A program made the translations under genes and the position numbers. From Prorocentrum cordatum (lineage: Eukaryota; Sar; Dinophyceae; Prorocentrales; Prorocentraceae), in contig CAUYUJ010000381.1 of the NCBI GenBank assembly GCA_963575745.1, positions 376,131-424,811 on the forward strand: a stretch of DNA of 48,681 nt, written 5' to 3'. Under the pieces are notes generated by a model that saw only the letters and a list, made by a program, of their open reading frames with translations, was not told where the DNA came from and ran no database searches. This document shows positions 22,471-31,889 of this stretch, piece after piece (the first letter of the stretch is position 1; the number at the start of each line of letters is the position of its first letter).

Positions 22471-23104
22471 GATCCATTGGGGCCGTCTTTGGAGTTCCGT
22501 GAGGGGCTCGAAACGTGTGAGGGGCATGCCGAAGCGGGAGGCAGCCACTGCGGCCGCAGGTGGAGCTTTTTGAGGGGCTCGAACCGTGTGAGGGGTGCGC
22601 CGACATGGACACGCTGAGGGCAGAGGCAGAACGGTGGAAAGGAGGGGACGTTGAAAGCGGGAGTGGGACGTGCGCGAGCTCTGCTGGTTCAAAACGAGGA
22701 CTCGAGTCCACAGAGTAGGGGCTGGGGGGGAGAGCACACATGATTAGGAATAACATGCGGATGGGAAAGGGGAGAGGGGAGAAAAGACCCGCGGCGCTGC
22801 AGATTTAAAATAAGGGCATTGCATGAGGGATGCGACCAATGAATCGGCGTTATTGAGGCCACGACTCCTCGCAGAAACAATGGATCCACGTTCGCGAGGC
22901 CACAGTAGCTTTTATACTTAAAATCTGATCCGCGTTCCCGAGGCCACGGCGTTTGCAAATTCAATGGTTCTTCACACATCGCGCATCCCCACCAGCCCAT
23001 TCAGAGACCCTGGCTTTGAGAGCTGACGGGAAAAGGGACGAAGAAACGCATCTAGTGAAACAAAGCGAGCAACCAGTGTGAACAGAGAGATCTCTGGGAG
23101 TAAC
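22471..23104. other. Unassigned sequence with short repeats
   Basis: GAGGGGCTCGAA(A/C)CGTGTGAGGGG occurs twice (about 22500 and 22572). GAGGCCAC occurs three times near 22854-22950 with similar flanks (ATGGATCCACGTTCGC / CTGATCCGCGTTCCC). No gene was recognised. Confidence 0.45.
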
Positions 23105-23700
23105 AGGGTGGCCTTGGAAAGCCTCTCGGGCCGCTCTTGGGGCCCTCTTGGGGCTCTCTTGGGGCTCGCTTGGGGGCCTCGTTGGGGGCCTCGTTGGGAG
23201 CTCTGTGGGGCCTCTTGGGGCTGTCGTGGGGGGGCTCGGTGAAGAGAGGGGGGGTTGCAAGCGTTGCCCCCCCTCCCACCACCCTTCTGGGCCATCACCT
23301 TAGAATATTGGCGCGCTCTTGGCCCCATCCTGGGGCGCTCTTGGGCGGTCTTGAGGCCGTCTTGGGGGCCTCTTGGGCCCCTCGTGGAGCTCTCTTGGGC
23401 CATCTTGGGGCCATCTTGAGGCCTCAGAAGCGCATCGGAAGCGAAAAGGCGAGAAGGCAAACTTCATTACGTTCCCTTTGTTGTTTGACGGATTTGGGCT
23501 TCTCGGGGAGGTCCTGAGGGGTCTCCGAGGACACCTGGAACCGTCTTGTGTCCCTCTTGGGGCCTCTTGGAAGCATGTCGGAAGCTGCCTTGAAGCATGT
23601 TAGGCTGTCTTGCGCCATCTTGGAGGCCATCCTGGGCTCTGTGAGGCCCTCTTGGAGTAATCTTGGGCCATCTCGGGCGCTCTAAACCCTCGCGGCCCCC
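23105..23700. repeat. Quasi-periodic CTTGGGGCC field 2
   Basis: Degenerate units of about 12-18 bp around CTCTTGGGG(C/G)C cover most of this stretch. The density is highest at 23130-23230 and 23330-23420. The minus-strand translation is a Pro/Arg/Ser-rich frame following the repeat. Confidence 0.65.
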
Positions 23701-24290
23701 CCTGTCCAGGTCCAGTGGAGGGGGTCGGGGAAATGGTAACCCTCTCCCCGAAGGGGAAGGGAGGTTCTTTTGGAAGAGGGGGGAAAGATCTCGTTAGACT
23801 ACGCCCAGAGGGCTGGTGGGATTCAACACCCCTCGACACACATTGGTCCGCGCTCCAAGAGCCAATCATGTCTCTAGACGTGCACATACAAACCTGCGGT
23901 ATACTAAACCTACATATACGATACAGTATATATACATATATGTGCGTGTCGTGATCACATATGTGTAGATGCACGTGTATGTATGTATGTATATATAATC
24001 TATATATATATATAGATCGACGGGCCCGAGCTCACGAGGACAAGATTTTGGGTAAGAATGCAACACGCCGCGCTCCAAAGGCCAATATCTTATGCAAACA
24101 TATGCGTGTCGGCGCTCCCGATGACACAATCTCTCGTAGAAGCCGATGGGTCCACGCCCCTGTCGCTTCCAAAAGTCACTCCCTTGAGCGGTACGGATTT
24201 CTGACAATCTTCGCATACGTAAATCCCCATTGCTGCTAATTCTGGAAGCCAGCTGGTCGCTTCGACAAAGCCCCCCGCTAACGCGGGCTC
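23701..24290. other. Unassigned; AT-rich microsatellite inside
   Basis: No gene was recognised. An AT-rich stretch with TATATA and GTATGTAT repeats lies at about 23905-24015, unusual in this GC-rich window. Confidence 0.5.
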
Positions 24291-24520
24291 GGCGCCAACC
24301 GACCAGCCAGCCATCCAACCAGCCAACCAGTCTGCCAGCCGACCAGCCAATCAAGTGACTGACCAGCCAACCAATTTCCCAATATCTGACCTTTGGGAGA
24401 GCGTCTTATGCGGATCTCCGACGTGCTCATTTTCAGCGTTGGTGCCCCCACGTCCGCCAGCCAACCAGCCGAGTTGCTAACAAGGCAGCCGACCAACCAG
24501 TCAAAACCCAGCTGGACCAG
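24291..24520. repeat. CCAGCCAAC-type minisatellite
   Basis: Degenerate units of ACCAGCCA(A/G)CC occur at about 24297-24370 and again at 24455-24510. A smaller CAGCCAGCC run near 10521-10540 is similar. Confidence 0.6.
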
Positions 24521-24595
24521 CCGCGCAGTCCATCAAAAGGAGGGAGGGGGCCGGAGGCAGGAGGCACAGCATCTCACAATCTTCCACCCCCAATT

Positions 24596-24751
24596 GTCTT
24601 CAGCAGTACGATGCTCTAGCGCATGGAGCCCAAGACGCACCTTTAGCACCTGCCGAAGGACAACCGCCCTAATATCTTCAGCAGCACGAGGCTTGGCGCA
24701 TGGAGCGCACGACGCATCTCCAGCATGTGCCCGAGGACAAGCGCCCTAAGA
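24596..24751. repeat. 78-bp tandem duplication
   Basis: Two adjacent copies (24596-24673 and 24674-24751) share TCTTCAGCAG, ACGA, GCGCATGGAGC, GACGCA, AGCA, and GA(A)GGACAA followed by CGCCCTAA, with scattered differences. Seventy-eight bases equals 26 codons, but no gene is evident. Confidence 0.7.
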
Positions 24752-24759
24752 CGGCCCCA

Positions 24760-24780
24760 AGAGGGCTCGAACAGAACACT
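24760..24780 (+). repeat. Left target-site duplication of LINE insertion
   Basis: A 21-bp segment (AGAGGGCTC ... GAACACT) is repeated exactly at 26009-26029. Bases outside the match differ on both sides. This is the duplication expected from target-primed reverse transcription. Confidence 0.85.
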
Positions 24781-26008
24781 GTTCTGCGGTCAAATACTTG
24801 GGCATGGTCAGTGGTCCCACCGCCGGCGACACCGGATGGAACGAGGCCCTGAAGAAGTTCACCCTACGCGTGCGCGGGCTTCGGAACATGGGGCTTGGAT
24901 ATACCATCACCGCCCATACCTTCCAAGTGATGTGTGTCTCAATGCTTAAATTTCTTCTTCAATTTCTTCCTGTCTCCCCTGCCGTTGAGCGTGCTTATGA
25001 GGCTGCTCTGCAACTTCTTCCTGCCGCCCCGAGGAACGCCTTCTCCTATAGCATGCTTACCGATATGAGGCTACTTGGGATGACATTGGAGTACAAGGAC
25101 ATCCATGCCTTGGCCAAAGCATCCCAACTGCGGGTACTCAGGAAGGTACCCGAACTTCGGCAAGCCCAAATGGACCTCCAGGCCGCTACCATGCACGACG
25201 AATGCATCCTTTTCCGACATGTACACACCAACCCAGCTTGCTGGTTCCAGCGGTCGTTCCTCACCCAAGTTCTATCCATGGATCGTCAACAACCTTATGG
25301 TGGTCTTGGCATACCCGCTGATGCAGTTCACCTCCAAGCTGAACTTTCTAAACAACTGCATGTTCATCACTGGTCCGGTGACTCCCCCTTGGACGACATT
25401 TACACGCGCTTTCACAACTGGCTCCCACAGACCACTCCTGGCATGGTCACTACTCTGGTACAACAGGTCAAGGCTGTCATTGCGAAATCGTCCCCGCACG
25501 TTGGGTTTGTTGTGCTTCGTGTTTGCTGTCGTGGAGTTTGCACTGCTGCTCGGTTTCAGGATGTCCCGAAGTCATGCATCGTTCGGTGCCAATCCTGCCA
25601 CGACCAAGAGAACATCAACAGGGGGGCGGTGGATGACATGGTGCACTACAAACATTGCGATGGATTCCGTCAGCTCATTCTTCGTTGGCTGGGTGATGAC
25701 CTTCCTCTGGTTTACTATCACAAGGATCGTACCTGGATGCTTTCTTTGCTCCTCCTTCGCCCCCTCCCCCCCAGAATGTGCTTGCTTAGTGCTTGCCTCT
25801 GCGACGCCTTTGTGTATGCACATAATAATGCTAGGGTAGGGGGTGCTGGCACTGTTGCGCAGTCTTTCCACGCCAGGATTCGACTGCTTAGTCGGCGGTA
25901 CCCTAGTGTTGCATCAGCATTGAAGGACACATCGACCAACAACAACAACCATCCCCAGCGTGTGGAGTCAAAACTGTGTACAGCTTTGCTTGCGCTGCGA
26001 AAAAAAAG
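24781..26008 (+). mobile_element. 5'-truncated non-LTR retrotransposon (LINE)
   Basis: The insertion begins abruptly inside the reverse transcriptase at the AVKYLGM motif and ends in a short A-run (about 26000-26007), and both sides carry an identical 21-bp target-site duplication. Outside the duplications the host sequence would join smoothly into one GGCCCCAAGAGGGC-type repeat. Established LINE biology explains 5' truncation, an A-rich 3' end and long duplications together. The endonuclease, the fingers and the catalytic palm are missing, so the copy is dead on arrival. Confidence 0.85.
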
Positions 26009-26201
26009 AGAGGGCTCGAACAGAACACTCAAGACAGCCCCAAGGCGGCTCCAGAGGGCCCCTCCGAGAGCTGACTTGAGAGGTTTGTCGTGTCCTTTTA
26101 GCATCGGTCGTCGGCCACAAGCGAATTTCGCTGCGTTGAATCACTCCCCTGTGCTGGCCGGCATGGTTGCGAAATGGTATCGTGCCACGCCATGCATCTA
26201 A
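24783..26201 (+). CDS. LINE reverse transcriptase, C-terminal part only
   Basis: The frame is open from the truncation point and reads SAVKYLGMVSG, the conserved YLG motif after the polymerase palm of non-LTR reverse transcriptases. A helical thumb/connection region follows. A zinc-knuckle-like CQSC ... HYKHC (C-x2-C-x15-H-x3-C), usual near the C terminus of such elements, lies about 270 residues in. There is no stop codon before the A-run, so the frame continues through the right duplication into host sequence to 26201, and the last roughly 64 codons are not element-derived. No start codon should be assumed. Confidence 0.75.
   Translation, partial: SAVKYLGMVSGPTAGDTGWNEALKKFTLRVRGLRNMGLGYTITAHTFQVMCVSMLKFLLQFLPVSPAVERAYEAALQLLPAAPRNAFSYSMLTDMRLLGMTLEYKDIHALAKASQLRVLRKVPELRQAQMDLQAATMHDECILFRHVHTNPACWFQRSFLTQVLSMDRQQPYGGLGIPADAVHLQAELSKQLHVHHWSGDSPLDDIYTRFHNWLPQTTPGMVTTLVQQVKAVIAKSSPHVGFVVLRVCCRGVCTAARFQDVPKSCIVRCQSCHDQENINRGAVDDMVHYKHCDGFRQLILRWLGDDLPLVYYHKDRTWMLSLLLLRPLPPRMCLLSACLCDAFVYAHNNARVGGAGTVAQSFHARIRLLSRRYPSVASALKDTSTNNNNHPQRVESKLCTALLALRKKREGSNRTLKTAPRRLQRAPPRADLRGLSCPFSIGRRPQANFAALNHSPVLAGMVAKWYRATPCI
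26009..26029 (+). repeat. Right target-site duplication of LINE insertion
   Basis: Exact copy of 24760-24780, placed directly after the A-run that ends the element. Confidence 0.85.
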
Positions 26202-26740
26202 TACGTGGAATGCTAAGCTCTGTCACGCAATAATCCCGAACCTCGGGACCACAATTGTCGTGTCCCAAAGGCATGAGGGCGGCGGCGGCTCGCGATAGGC
26301 GTCTTCGATTGTATCGTCTCATTTCACGGCATTTGCTTGCCCGTGTCAAAGCCATGTTGGATTGCACCCCTCGGAGTGATTCTTAATCTCACGTGTCATT
26401 CAGGTCGCCTCGCGTGGTAGACGAATGGTGTGCTGGGTCGGAGCCGGTTGAGCTACCCCCCGACGCGCTTCATTCCGCGGTCCAGTTGGCAAAGCATCCC
26501 ATTGCGCGTTTGCATCCACCGAATGGCCGAAATATTTTGTGGCGTCACAAGTTCGCCAGCATCGCCCCTGCATGGTCTTCACGGGCTCAAGCGCTTCGGG
26601 GTACTTCTATCTTTGCTATGCTAGGTGTTGCATTCGGCCGTCTGAGTGAGGCGGATGCTGGAGAAGATGAACGACCCTGCTTGCCAGTGACTCCAGAAAT
26701 ACATGTCTTTGGCACGGCCTCGATTTTTTGTAAACCGCAG
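26202..26740. other. Unassigned sequence
   Basis: Frames up to about 150 codons occur on the plus strand (26393-26854), but nothing recognisable. It probably lies downstream of the minus-strand reading frame described next. Confidence 0.35.
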
Positions 26741-27436
26741 TCATCTTGCATACGAGCGCAGGCGCCAGTGCATACTTACCGGAAACCATTGAGAGTAATC
26801 GCTTGGATGATAACCACTTCCGCCGCGTGCGGCATCGTGGACGTTACAGTCTAGAGCAAAGGTCGGCTGGTGTCCTGCTTGGTGCTGGGCAAGTCCAGGG
26901 GCGCTGCTAGCAGAGGATCTCTCGAACTTCCACAGTATGTTACTAGTCTCCACGTCCGACCGCGCGCTCTCCTGAGGCCAGCACTTCTGGTAGGGTGACG
27001 GGGCCGTCAGGCGAGGCACAGGCGCAGATTCGGAACACGCTCTGCATCTTGAGTGCACGCTCTGGCCCTCTTTGTCCCTGGTGATCGACTGCACCACCAC
27101 GCCCTCCAGCGTCTCCCAAAGCTCCTTGGTAATCGACTCTGCAAAGAGCGATTTCGTGTCTAGCTCAGGGCTCCCCCCCTAAAAGCCCATGGAGTTTCGC
27201 TTCATCTTCCAGTTCAGATGCAACATGGGCTGCATGACCGCAGCTGGCGCTCGCTATGGTAGCAACGAGGCCGCGGTCAACCCTTGGCTCGACCCGTTCG
27301 GTACTTGCCCCGTGCTTCTTGTGGCGCTTCTCCAGGCTCATCGCGTTGGAAAGCACGCTCGGGGCCTGCAGGTTCTGGTCCACCGTCGTGTGCTTCTCCT
27401 CGATGCTAATCTCTTCGGCGTCGAAGCCTCGCTGTA
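26741..27436 (-). pseudogene. Frameshifted minus-strand coding region, unknown protein
   Basis: Reading leftward from about 27436, after a CTACAG acceptor-like border, the frame gives a charged, helix-prone sequence (AEEISIEEKHTTVDQ, then SLEKRHKKHG and ELEDEAKLHGLL) with a GC-biased third position. It stops just after a run of seven G (C-run at 27173-27179 on the plus strand). One base fewer would let it continue in the neighbouring frame, which then stays open to 26741 and keeps the same character (DTKSLFAESITKELWETLEG). So this is either a +1 homopolymer sequencing error or a recent inactivating mutation. The family is not recognised, and a retroelement or host origin are both possible. 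Confidence 0.5.
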
Positions 27437-27565
27437 GCGGTCGTCCCCGCTCCAGAGTCGCCAGGGCGCTCCAGCGTCGTTCTCGGCTGCGAGGTCGACA
27501 GTCCTTGGGATGCTCAGGTGGCCTCCAGAGCACCCCGCTCGAGGCCCAGAGGGCACCAGTCCTCC

Positions 27566-27715
27566 TCCTCTTCCTCCTCCTCCTTCTCCTTCCTCTTCCT
27601 CCTCCTCCTCTTCCTCTCCCTCCTCCTCCTAGCTGCTTTTGCTCAGGCACCTGCCTGGCCTGGCAGCTTCTAGGGAGCACCTGCTCCTCCTCCTCCTCCT
27701 CCTCCTCCCCCTCCC
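27566..27715. repeat. (CTC)n / CTT pyrimidine tracts
   Basis: CTC-rich tracts at about 27560-27640 and 27683-27715 lie immediately upstream of the next exon candidate, where they could serve as an intronic polypyrimidine tract. Confidence 0.85.
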
Positions 27716-27736
27716 GCGCGGCGATGGTGGTTGCAG

Positions 27737-27985
27737 GGCGGCTCCAGTGGGTTCGGCGGCACATCCTCCAGGGGGTGTGCACCCACATCACGGTCGGCTC
27801 GGCCTCTGTGCAGGGGCGCTCCAAGGTCAAGATCATCCTGGACCCAGCGGGCCCTGCCATCAGCGACAACAATCGGGACGTGCTGCCGGGCATCCTCATC
27901 TGCGTCGAGGGCCTCCTGCGCACGCACGTGGCGGTCGACCGAGGGCGTCGCCACTCCGACGGGCGCCAGGAGATCGGATTATGGC
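27737..27985 (+). CDS. Candidate exon, unknown protein
   Basis: After a CTC tract and TTGCAG, the frame uses G or C at nearly every third position and reads normal protein (GVCTHITVGSASVQGRSKVK, then DPAGPAISDNNRDVLPG and RTHVAVDRG). The GC3 bias is among the strongest in the window. Alternative acceptors at CTCCAG (27747 or 27771) keep the same frame. The 3' border is unclear, with CAGGAGATC near 27969 and no GT donor. No family is recognised. Confidence 0.4.
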
Positions 27986-28018
27986 TCTCTTCCCCAGCGG
28001 CCGCCCCCCCTCTTGGGC

Positions 28019-28540
28019 CAGATGATGACGACGATGACGGGGCTGGTGGCGATGACCTTAGTGGCGGAGGTGGGCATGGCCATCGCCGTCGCGCAGAGCA
28101 TGGCCTACCTGACCCCTGGCATGGTCCTGGAGGTAGCGACCCATGGAGTGGAGGTTGTGCTAGTGCATGGCAACTCTATGGCACTGCGAAACGACCTCGT
28201 CGATGTGCAGATGGTGGCGACCCCCTCCCTTGCCTACCTGACGTTCCTCACTTCCCTGCGTTTGCTTGGAACCGAGATGCGCCTGAGTTCAAGATGCCGC
28301 CTGGCGGTGACGCGGGCGTCATTTTACAGGAGCTTGACTAGCATCATGGAAAGGCCGTTCCTGAAGCTGGTGTTCATAGTGCTGGCAGCGCTTCTGCTCA
28401 TGGAGGCCTGGATTCTGAACTACTTGGAGACGCGGATGGTCTTCGAGAGGGTACTGGTGCTCAACTGCGTGGCGGCCCTGATGCCGCAGTCCGTGCTGAT
28501 GGCGTGCTGGCGCCGAGCGATACCCAGAGCGACATTGTAG
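28019..28540 (+). CDS. Possible coding region with hydrophobic segments (frame 2)
   Basis: This frame reads MTGLVAMTLVAEVGMAIAVA and later FLKLVFIVLAALLLMEAWIL, two convincing membrane-spanning stretches, with mostly G/C third positions. However, a Gly/Asp/Pro-rich frame one base over is also open to 28339 and then continues as the next entry, so only one of the two is likely real. If the membrane frame is real, it may belong with the hydrophobic exon at 29152. Confidence 0.3.
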   Translation, partial: QMMTTMTGLVAMTLVAEVGMAIAVAQSMAYLTPGMVLEVATHGVEVVLVHGNSMALRNDLVDVQMVATPSLAYLTFLTSLRLLGTEMRLSSRCRLAVTRASFYRSLTSIMERPFLKLVFIVLAALLLMEAWILNYLETRMVFERVLVLNCVAALMPQSVLMACWRRAIPRATL

Positions 28541-29130
28541 ATTTGATGATGTATGAGCATGGCGACATTCTTGATGCTCCTCAGGGCATGGCTAGTCTGG
28601 CAGACCTTCCTGTCGACTCTGTTCCTCGTCCTGCTCCTGATCCTCCTCGTGGGCAGCCTGCTGAGGTCCCCGCTGTGGTGAAGAGCCAGTTCGCTGAGCT
28701 ACAGCACACCATTGAGCAGACAATGACGGAGTTGACGGCTCTTTTTGGGCGCTCGCGCTCGGTGGTTGATTCTGGTCCTCACCCTCGGCCTCGCCCGACC
28801 TCGCTGGACCTTCCTGATTTCCGCGACGATGACGATGGGCACCTCTGGCTGAAGCACACACGGATCCCGATCGAGCGCTTTCGCAAGTGTCGGTCCCCGC
28901 TTCGTCGGCGGCGAGTGGACTTCGAAGTGTATTCGCCACGTGAGGCGGACCTGGATGAATGGGCGGAGTACCCTCATTGGCTGTGGCCGAGTGTTGCGGA
29001 CGACAACCCGACGAACTCATACTGGAGCGTTGCTTCGCAGCGGGCCCGTGCCGTTGCTTGTCGCCCGGAGTTTTGGTTCATCGGGAGCTCTATCCGCGGA
29101 GGAGGGCTAGTGTCTCTTATTCCCAGGGTG
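28342..29130 (+). CDS. Candidate coding region, unknown protein (frame 1)
   Basis: The frame is open from a TAG at 28339 to about 29496 and reads ordinary acidic and Pro-rich protein (SDIVDLMMYEHGDILDAP, SQFAELQHTIEQTMTEL, YSPREADLDEWAEYPHWLW). Its composition recalls linker parts of retrotransposon polyproteins, but I see no catalytic motif and do not assign it. Coding character fades after about 29100. No start is chosen because upstream splicing is likely. Confidence 0.35.
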
Positions 29131-29151
29131 TGGCCTGGTCTGCCATTGCAG

Positions 29152-29236
29152 GCCCCTGGGCTTCGTCTACGTGGGCAACTCGTTGTCGGTTGGCCTCCTG
29201 CTGTGCTTCGTGGGGGACACGCTGCGCTTCTCCCAA
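29152..29236 (+). CDS. Candidate exon with membrane segment
   Basis: CCATTGCAG is followed, after one split-codon base, by PLGFVYVGNSLSVGLLLCF and VGDTLRFSQ, with strong G/C third positions and a hydrophobic stretch of about 16 residues. GTACTC at 29237 would be the donor, giving an 85-nt exon. It lies 160 bp upstream of a CTC tract that could belong to the next intron. The protein is not recognised, but membrane topology is likely. Confidence 0.45.
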
Positions 29237-29396
29237 GTACTCGCTGTTCTTCAACTTCGCGGCGGGATTGGGCCCCCCTAAAGGGCTCCCGGTGCGAGGC
29301 GGTCGTCGGCTTCGCGGTGTTCGCCTCCTCCTCCTCCCTCTCCTCTGGCGGTCCCGAGGGATCGGCTTGGTGGCCCCTGGGGGAGGGGGAAAAATC

Positions 29397-29452
29397 CTCT
29401 CCCTCCTCCTCCTCCTCCTTTTCCTCCTCCTCCTCCTCCTCCTCCTCCTCCT
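29397..29452. repeat. (CTC)n microsatellite
   Basis: Nearly pure CTC tract with one TTT interruption. It ends in CTGTCCTCCAG, an acceptor-like border at about 29467, but what follows is not clearly coding. Confidence 0.9.
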
Positions 29453-29777
29453 CTTCCTGTCCTCCAGAGCATTCCTTGGGGGGCTCCAATAGGTAGCGAA
29501 AAGGGGGGACACCAGGGGTCAGGACTACGTCTGGCAACACCCGAATGGCGTTCCAGGACGAAAGGGCTTTCTTGTGAAGGAGCCGTGGTATTGATATCTC
29601 GCGTTCGGCGTAAGCTAGCGGACGGCCCACGGAAGCAGGCAGAAGTAGAGGAAGGGCGGCGTTGGTCCGACGGAAGCCGATTGAAGTCAAAGACCCTCTC
29701 CAAGCGAGGTCCACGCCATCGTACTCAGAGGTTCCGACGTTGGCTATGTGGCATCACGGCACTTCCAATCCCAGTGT

Positions 29778-29911
29778 GTGCGTGTGTGTGTGTGGTGTGT
29801 TAGTGTGTGTAAGTGTGTGTAAGTGTGTGTAAGTGTGTGTGTGTGCGTGTGTGTGTGTATGTGTGTCTGTCTGTCTGTCTGTCTGTCTGTCTGGCTGTCT
29901 GGCTAGCTAGC

Positions 29912-29954
<43 letters not shown>

Positions 29955-30150
29955 GCGTGGTGTGCGTGTGTGTGTGCGTGTGTGATCGCAGTGTGTGTGT
30001 GTGTGTGTATGTGTGTGTGTGTGTGTCCGTGTCTGTGTCTGTGCGTCTGTGTGTCTGTGTGTCTGTGTGTCTGTGTGTCTGTGTGTCTGTGTCTGGGTCC
30101 CTTTGTCTCTGTGTGTGCGCATATGCGTGCGCGTGTGCGCGTGTTTGTGT
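29778..30150. repeat. Compound TG / CTGT / GTGTCT microsatellite
   Basis: GT dinucleotides, a CTGT tetranucleotide run (about 29866-29952, interrupted by CTGGCTAGC) and GTGTCT hexanucleotides (about 30045-30095). The Cys/Val frame and the antisense Thr/His frame follow the repeat. Confidence 0.95.
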
Positions 30151-30394
30151 TGAATGTGCCTGTGCTGCCGATAATTCGTTGATGACGTCCTCGCAGCTTT
30201 TCGGATTCCTCGCCAGTGGCCGGTCGCACATGCCCCATAGCAAATCTAAACTGCACGGTCTGTTGGTCCCAACCCGATGCTTCCCTTGTCATCTTTCCCT
30301 TGCCTTCGCGGTATGTTTCCATGTGTCCCCGTTCCCGCTGCGTGTGTCCCTGACGCATCGCCATGGTTCGTCTGGCGGGGGCTGGGGCGGGCAG

Positions 30395-30492
30395 AGGAGA
30401 TGATTATCAACTTCAGCATCGCCGAGGACCGCAGGGCGCCCCCCGGACGAGGAGGGATCGGCGGAACGGGGCGGCGATACCTTCAGGGGGAA
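30395..30492 (+). CDS. Possible exon, weak
   Basis: After GCGGGCAG the frame reads EMIINFSIAEDRRAPP with good third-position G/C. No pyrimidine tract precedes it and no convincing donor follows, so it is a weak candidate. Confidence 0.2.
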
Positions 30493-30540
30493 AGTGTTTG
30501 GTTTGCCTCTCGTGTGATATGTAGGCTGCTTGTGTATGGT

Positions 30541-30790
30541 AAAGGAAGAAAAGGGGATGGGGAGGGGAGGGAATGGAGGGAAGGAGAGGGAAGGATCAGA
30601 GAGAGAGAGAGAGAGAGAAAAAAGAGAGAAAAAGGGAGAGGGAGAGAGACCGAGAGACCGACAGGGAGAGAGAGAGAGAGAGAAACAAAAAGAGAGAGAG
30701 AGAGAGAGAGAGAGGGATGGGGAGAGGGCGGGGGGAAGGAGGGGGAACTGGAGGTGGAGGGGGACCGAGGAGGAGGTTGAGTAGGATTGG
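30541..30790. repeat. (GA)n and purine-rich tract
   Basis: GA dinucleotide runs at about 30597-30620 and 30670-30713 sit inside almost pure purine sequence. The opposite strand reads Ser/Leu repeats. Confidence 0.9.
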
Positions 30791-31180
30791 AGATGAAGAA
30801 GGAATAAGAGCTGAAAGAGGAGGGGTGGGAGAAGGGCGGTGGCGGCGTTTGCGGATATGTAGCACAAGCAAGAGCGGGATCATAAGGTTGATGAGGAGGA
30901 GCATGAGCAGGAGGCCCAGGGCACCATTATTGCGCCTCCTGTATTCCTCTACAGACATCAATTGCTTCCGAGGAGAGGGAGGAGGATGTGGATTACATAG
31001 AAAACAGAGAAGAAGATGACGAAGAAGACGAAGAAAACGAAGACGAGGCGGCCGCGATCAGGGAGGGCCGATCGCCCAGCATACATCACTGAGAGATGCC
31101 CCTGTCACGCTCTGTTCCTTCCCCTTCCGTTCCTTCACCCCACCCTCCCCTCCCCTCTGGGGCTGCGGCCTGCCCCACAG
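30791..31180. other. Unassigned; pyrimidine tract at its end
   Basis: No gene was recognised. Sequence from about 31105 to 31160 is pyrimidine-rich (TTCCTTCCC, CACCCTCCCCTCCCCTC) and leads to the acceptor of the next exon candidate. Confidence 0.4.
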
Positions 31181-31274
31181 GGCAAAGTCCTGAGGGGCAA
31201 CGCCCACACCCTGGCGCCGATGGCATATAGGCCCTGCGGGGTGTTGGCACACGGCGTGGGGTGGCCGACTCCTG
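31181..31274 (+). CDS. Candidate exon, unknown protein
   Basis: A long pyrimidine tract and CCCCACAG precede GGC AAA GTC CTG. The 94-nt stretch reads GKVLRGNAHTLAPMAYRPCG then VLAHGVGWPTP, with G/C-rich third positions, and meets GTACAAAC as donor at 31275. Acceptor, codon bias and donor agree, which makes it one of the better exon models here. The function is unknown. Confidence 0.45.
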
Positions 31275-31810
31275 GTACAAACACCCGCGGATAGCTCCCT
31301 CCCTTCCCATGCCATCATCATCATCCCATGCGCATCCTTGAGCATGCATCCGCACATCAGTACGCCAGCACGTCGTCCGTCTCAGTTTCCGCAGGGGCGA
31401 GGCTGGCAGGACGTGTGTCTGCAGTGAGGATATCCAGAAGATCGGCAGCGCGACGAGGAGGAAGCCCGAGCTGGGTCACCCCCAGGGGCGCGAAGCCAGC
31501 CGCGCTTCGCGCGTCGCGGCTTGAGTTGGAAAGGGTGCCCTTCTCCAGGGCGGCGGCGCAAGGGCGCGAAGACATCGCGCATCGCGGGGCGCGAATTGCG
31601 AAGTTGGAACAACGATGCAACAAAACAAATCAGAAACCCTCGGGCCTTCTGAGAAGCCGTCATCGGCTCCAGAGAAGGCTCAGGAAACTTCGCATCATTG
31701 AGGCAAGAAGAGACCTTAACCCGAATAGCACGACTCACTCGGGTCCCCGTCTTCGCATCATCGATAATGCTGATGGGCGGGCTGGTCTGATACATCTGCA
31801 GAAAAAAGAC
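31275..31810. other. Unassigned sequence
   Basis: Nothing recognisable. Frames of 85-145 codons overlap on both strands without distinguishing bias. GCGAAG(A)CATCGCGCATCGCGG and GCGCTTCGCGCGTCGCGG near 31500-31595 are locally repetitive. Confidence 0.35.
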
Positions 31811-31889
31811 CCCCATATCCCTATTGTTTTTGGCCCTCCCAACTTAGGCCCCCCCCAAAGGGTTAGGGGTGATTGTATTGTTTATCATC
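31811..31889 (+). repeat. Dispersed repeat R2, copy 2
   Basis: Matches 5115-5193 in landmark order (CCCCATATCCCTA-TTGTT, GGCCCTCCCAAC, TAGG, AGGGGTGATTGTATTG). The two copies differ at roughly one base in four. Confidence 0.65.

Noticed and set aside
30277-30780. Plus frame ending in Arg/Glu repeats as a possible charged nuclear protein
   Set aside because: The charged part is the GA dinucleotide tract. Only about 30 residues before it look protein-like, and these are listed as a weak exon.
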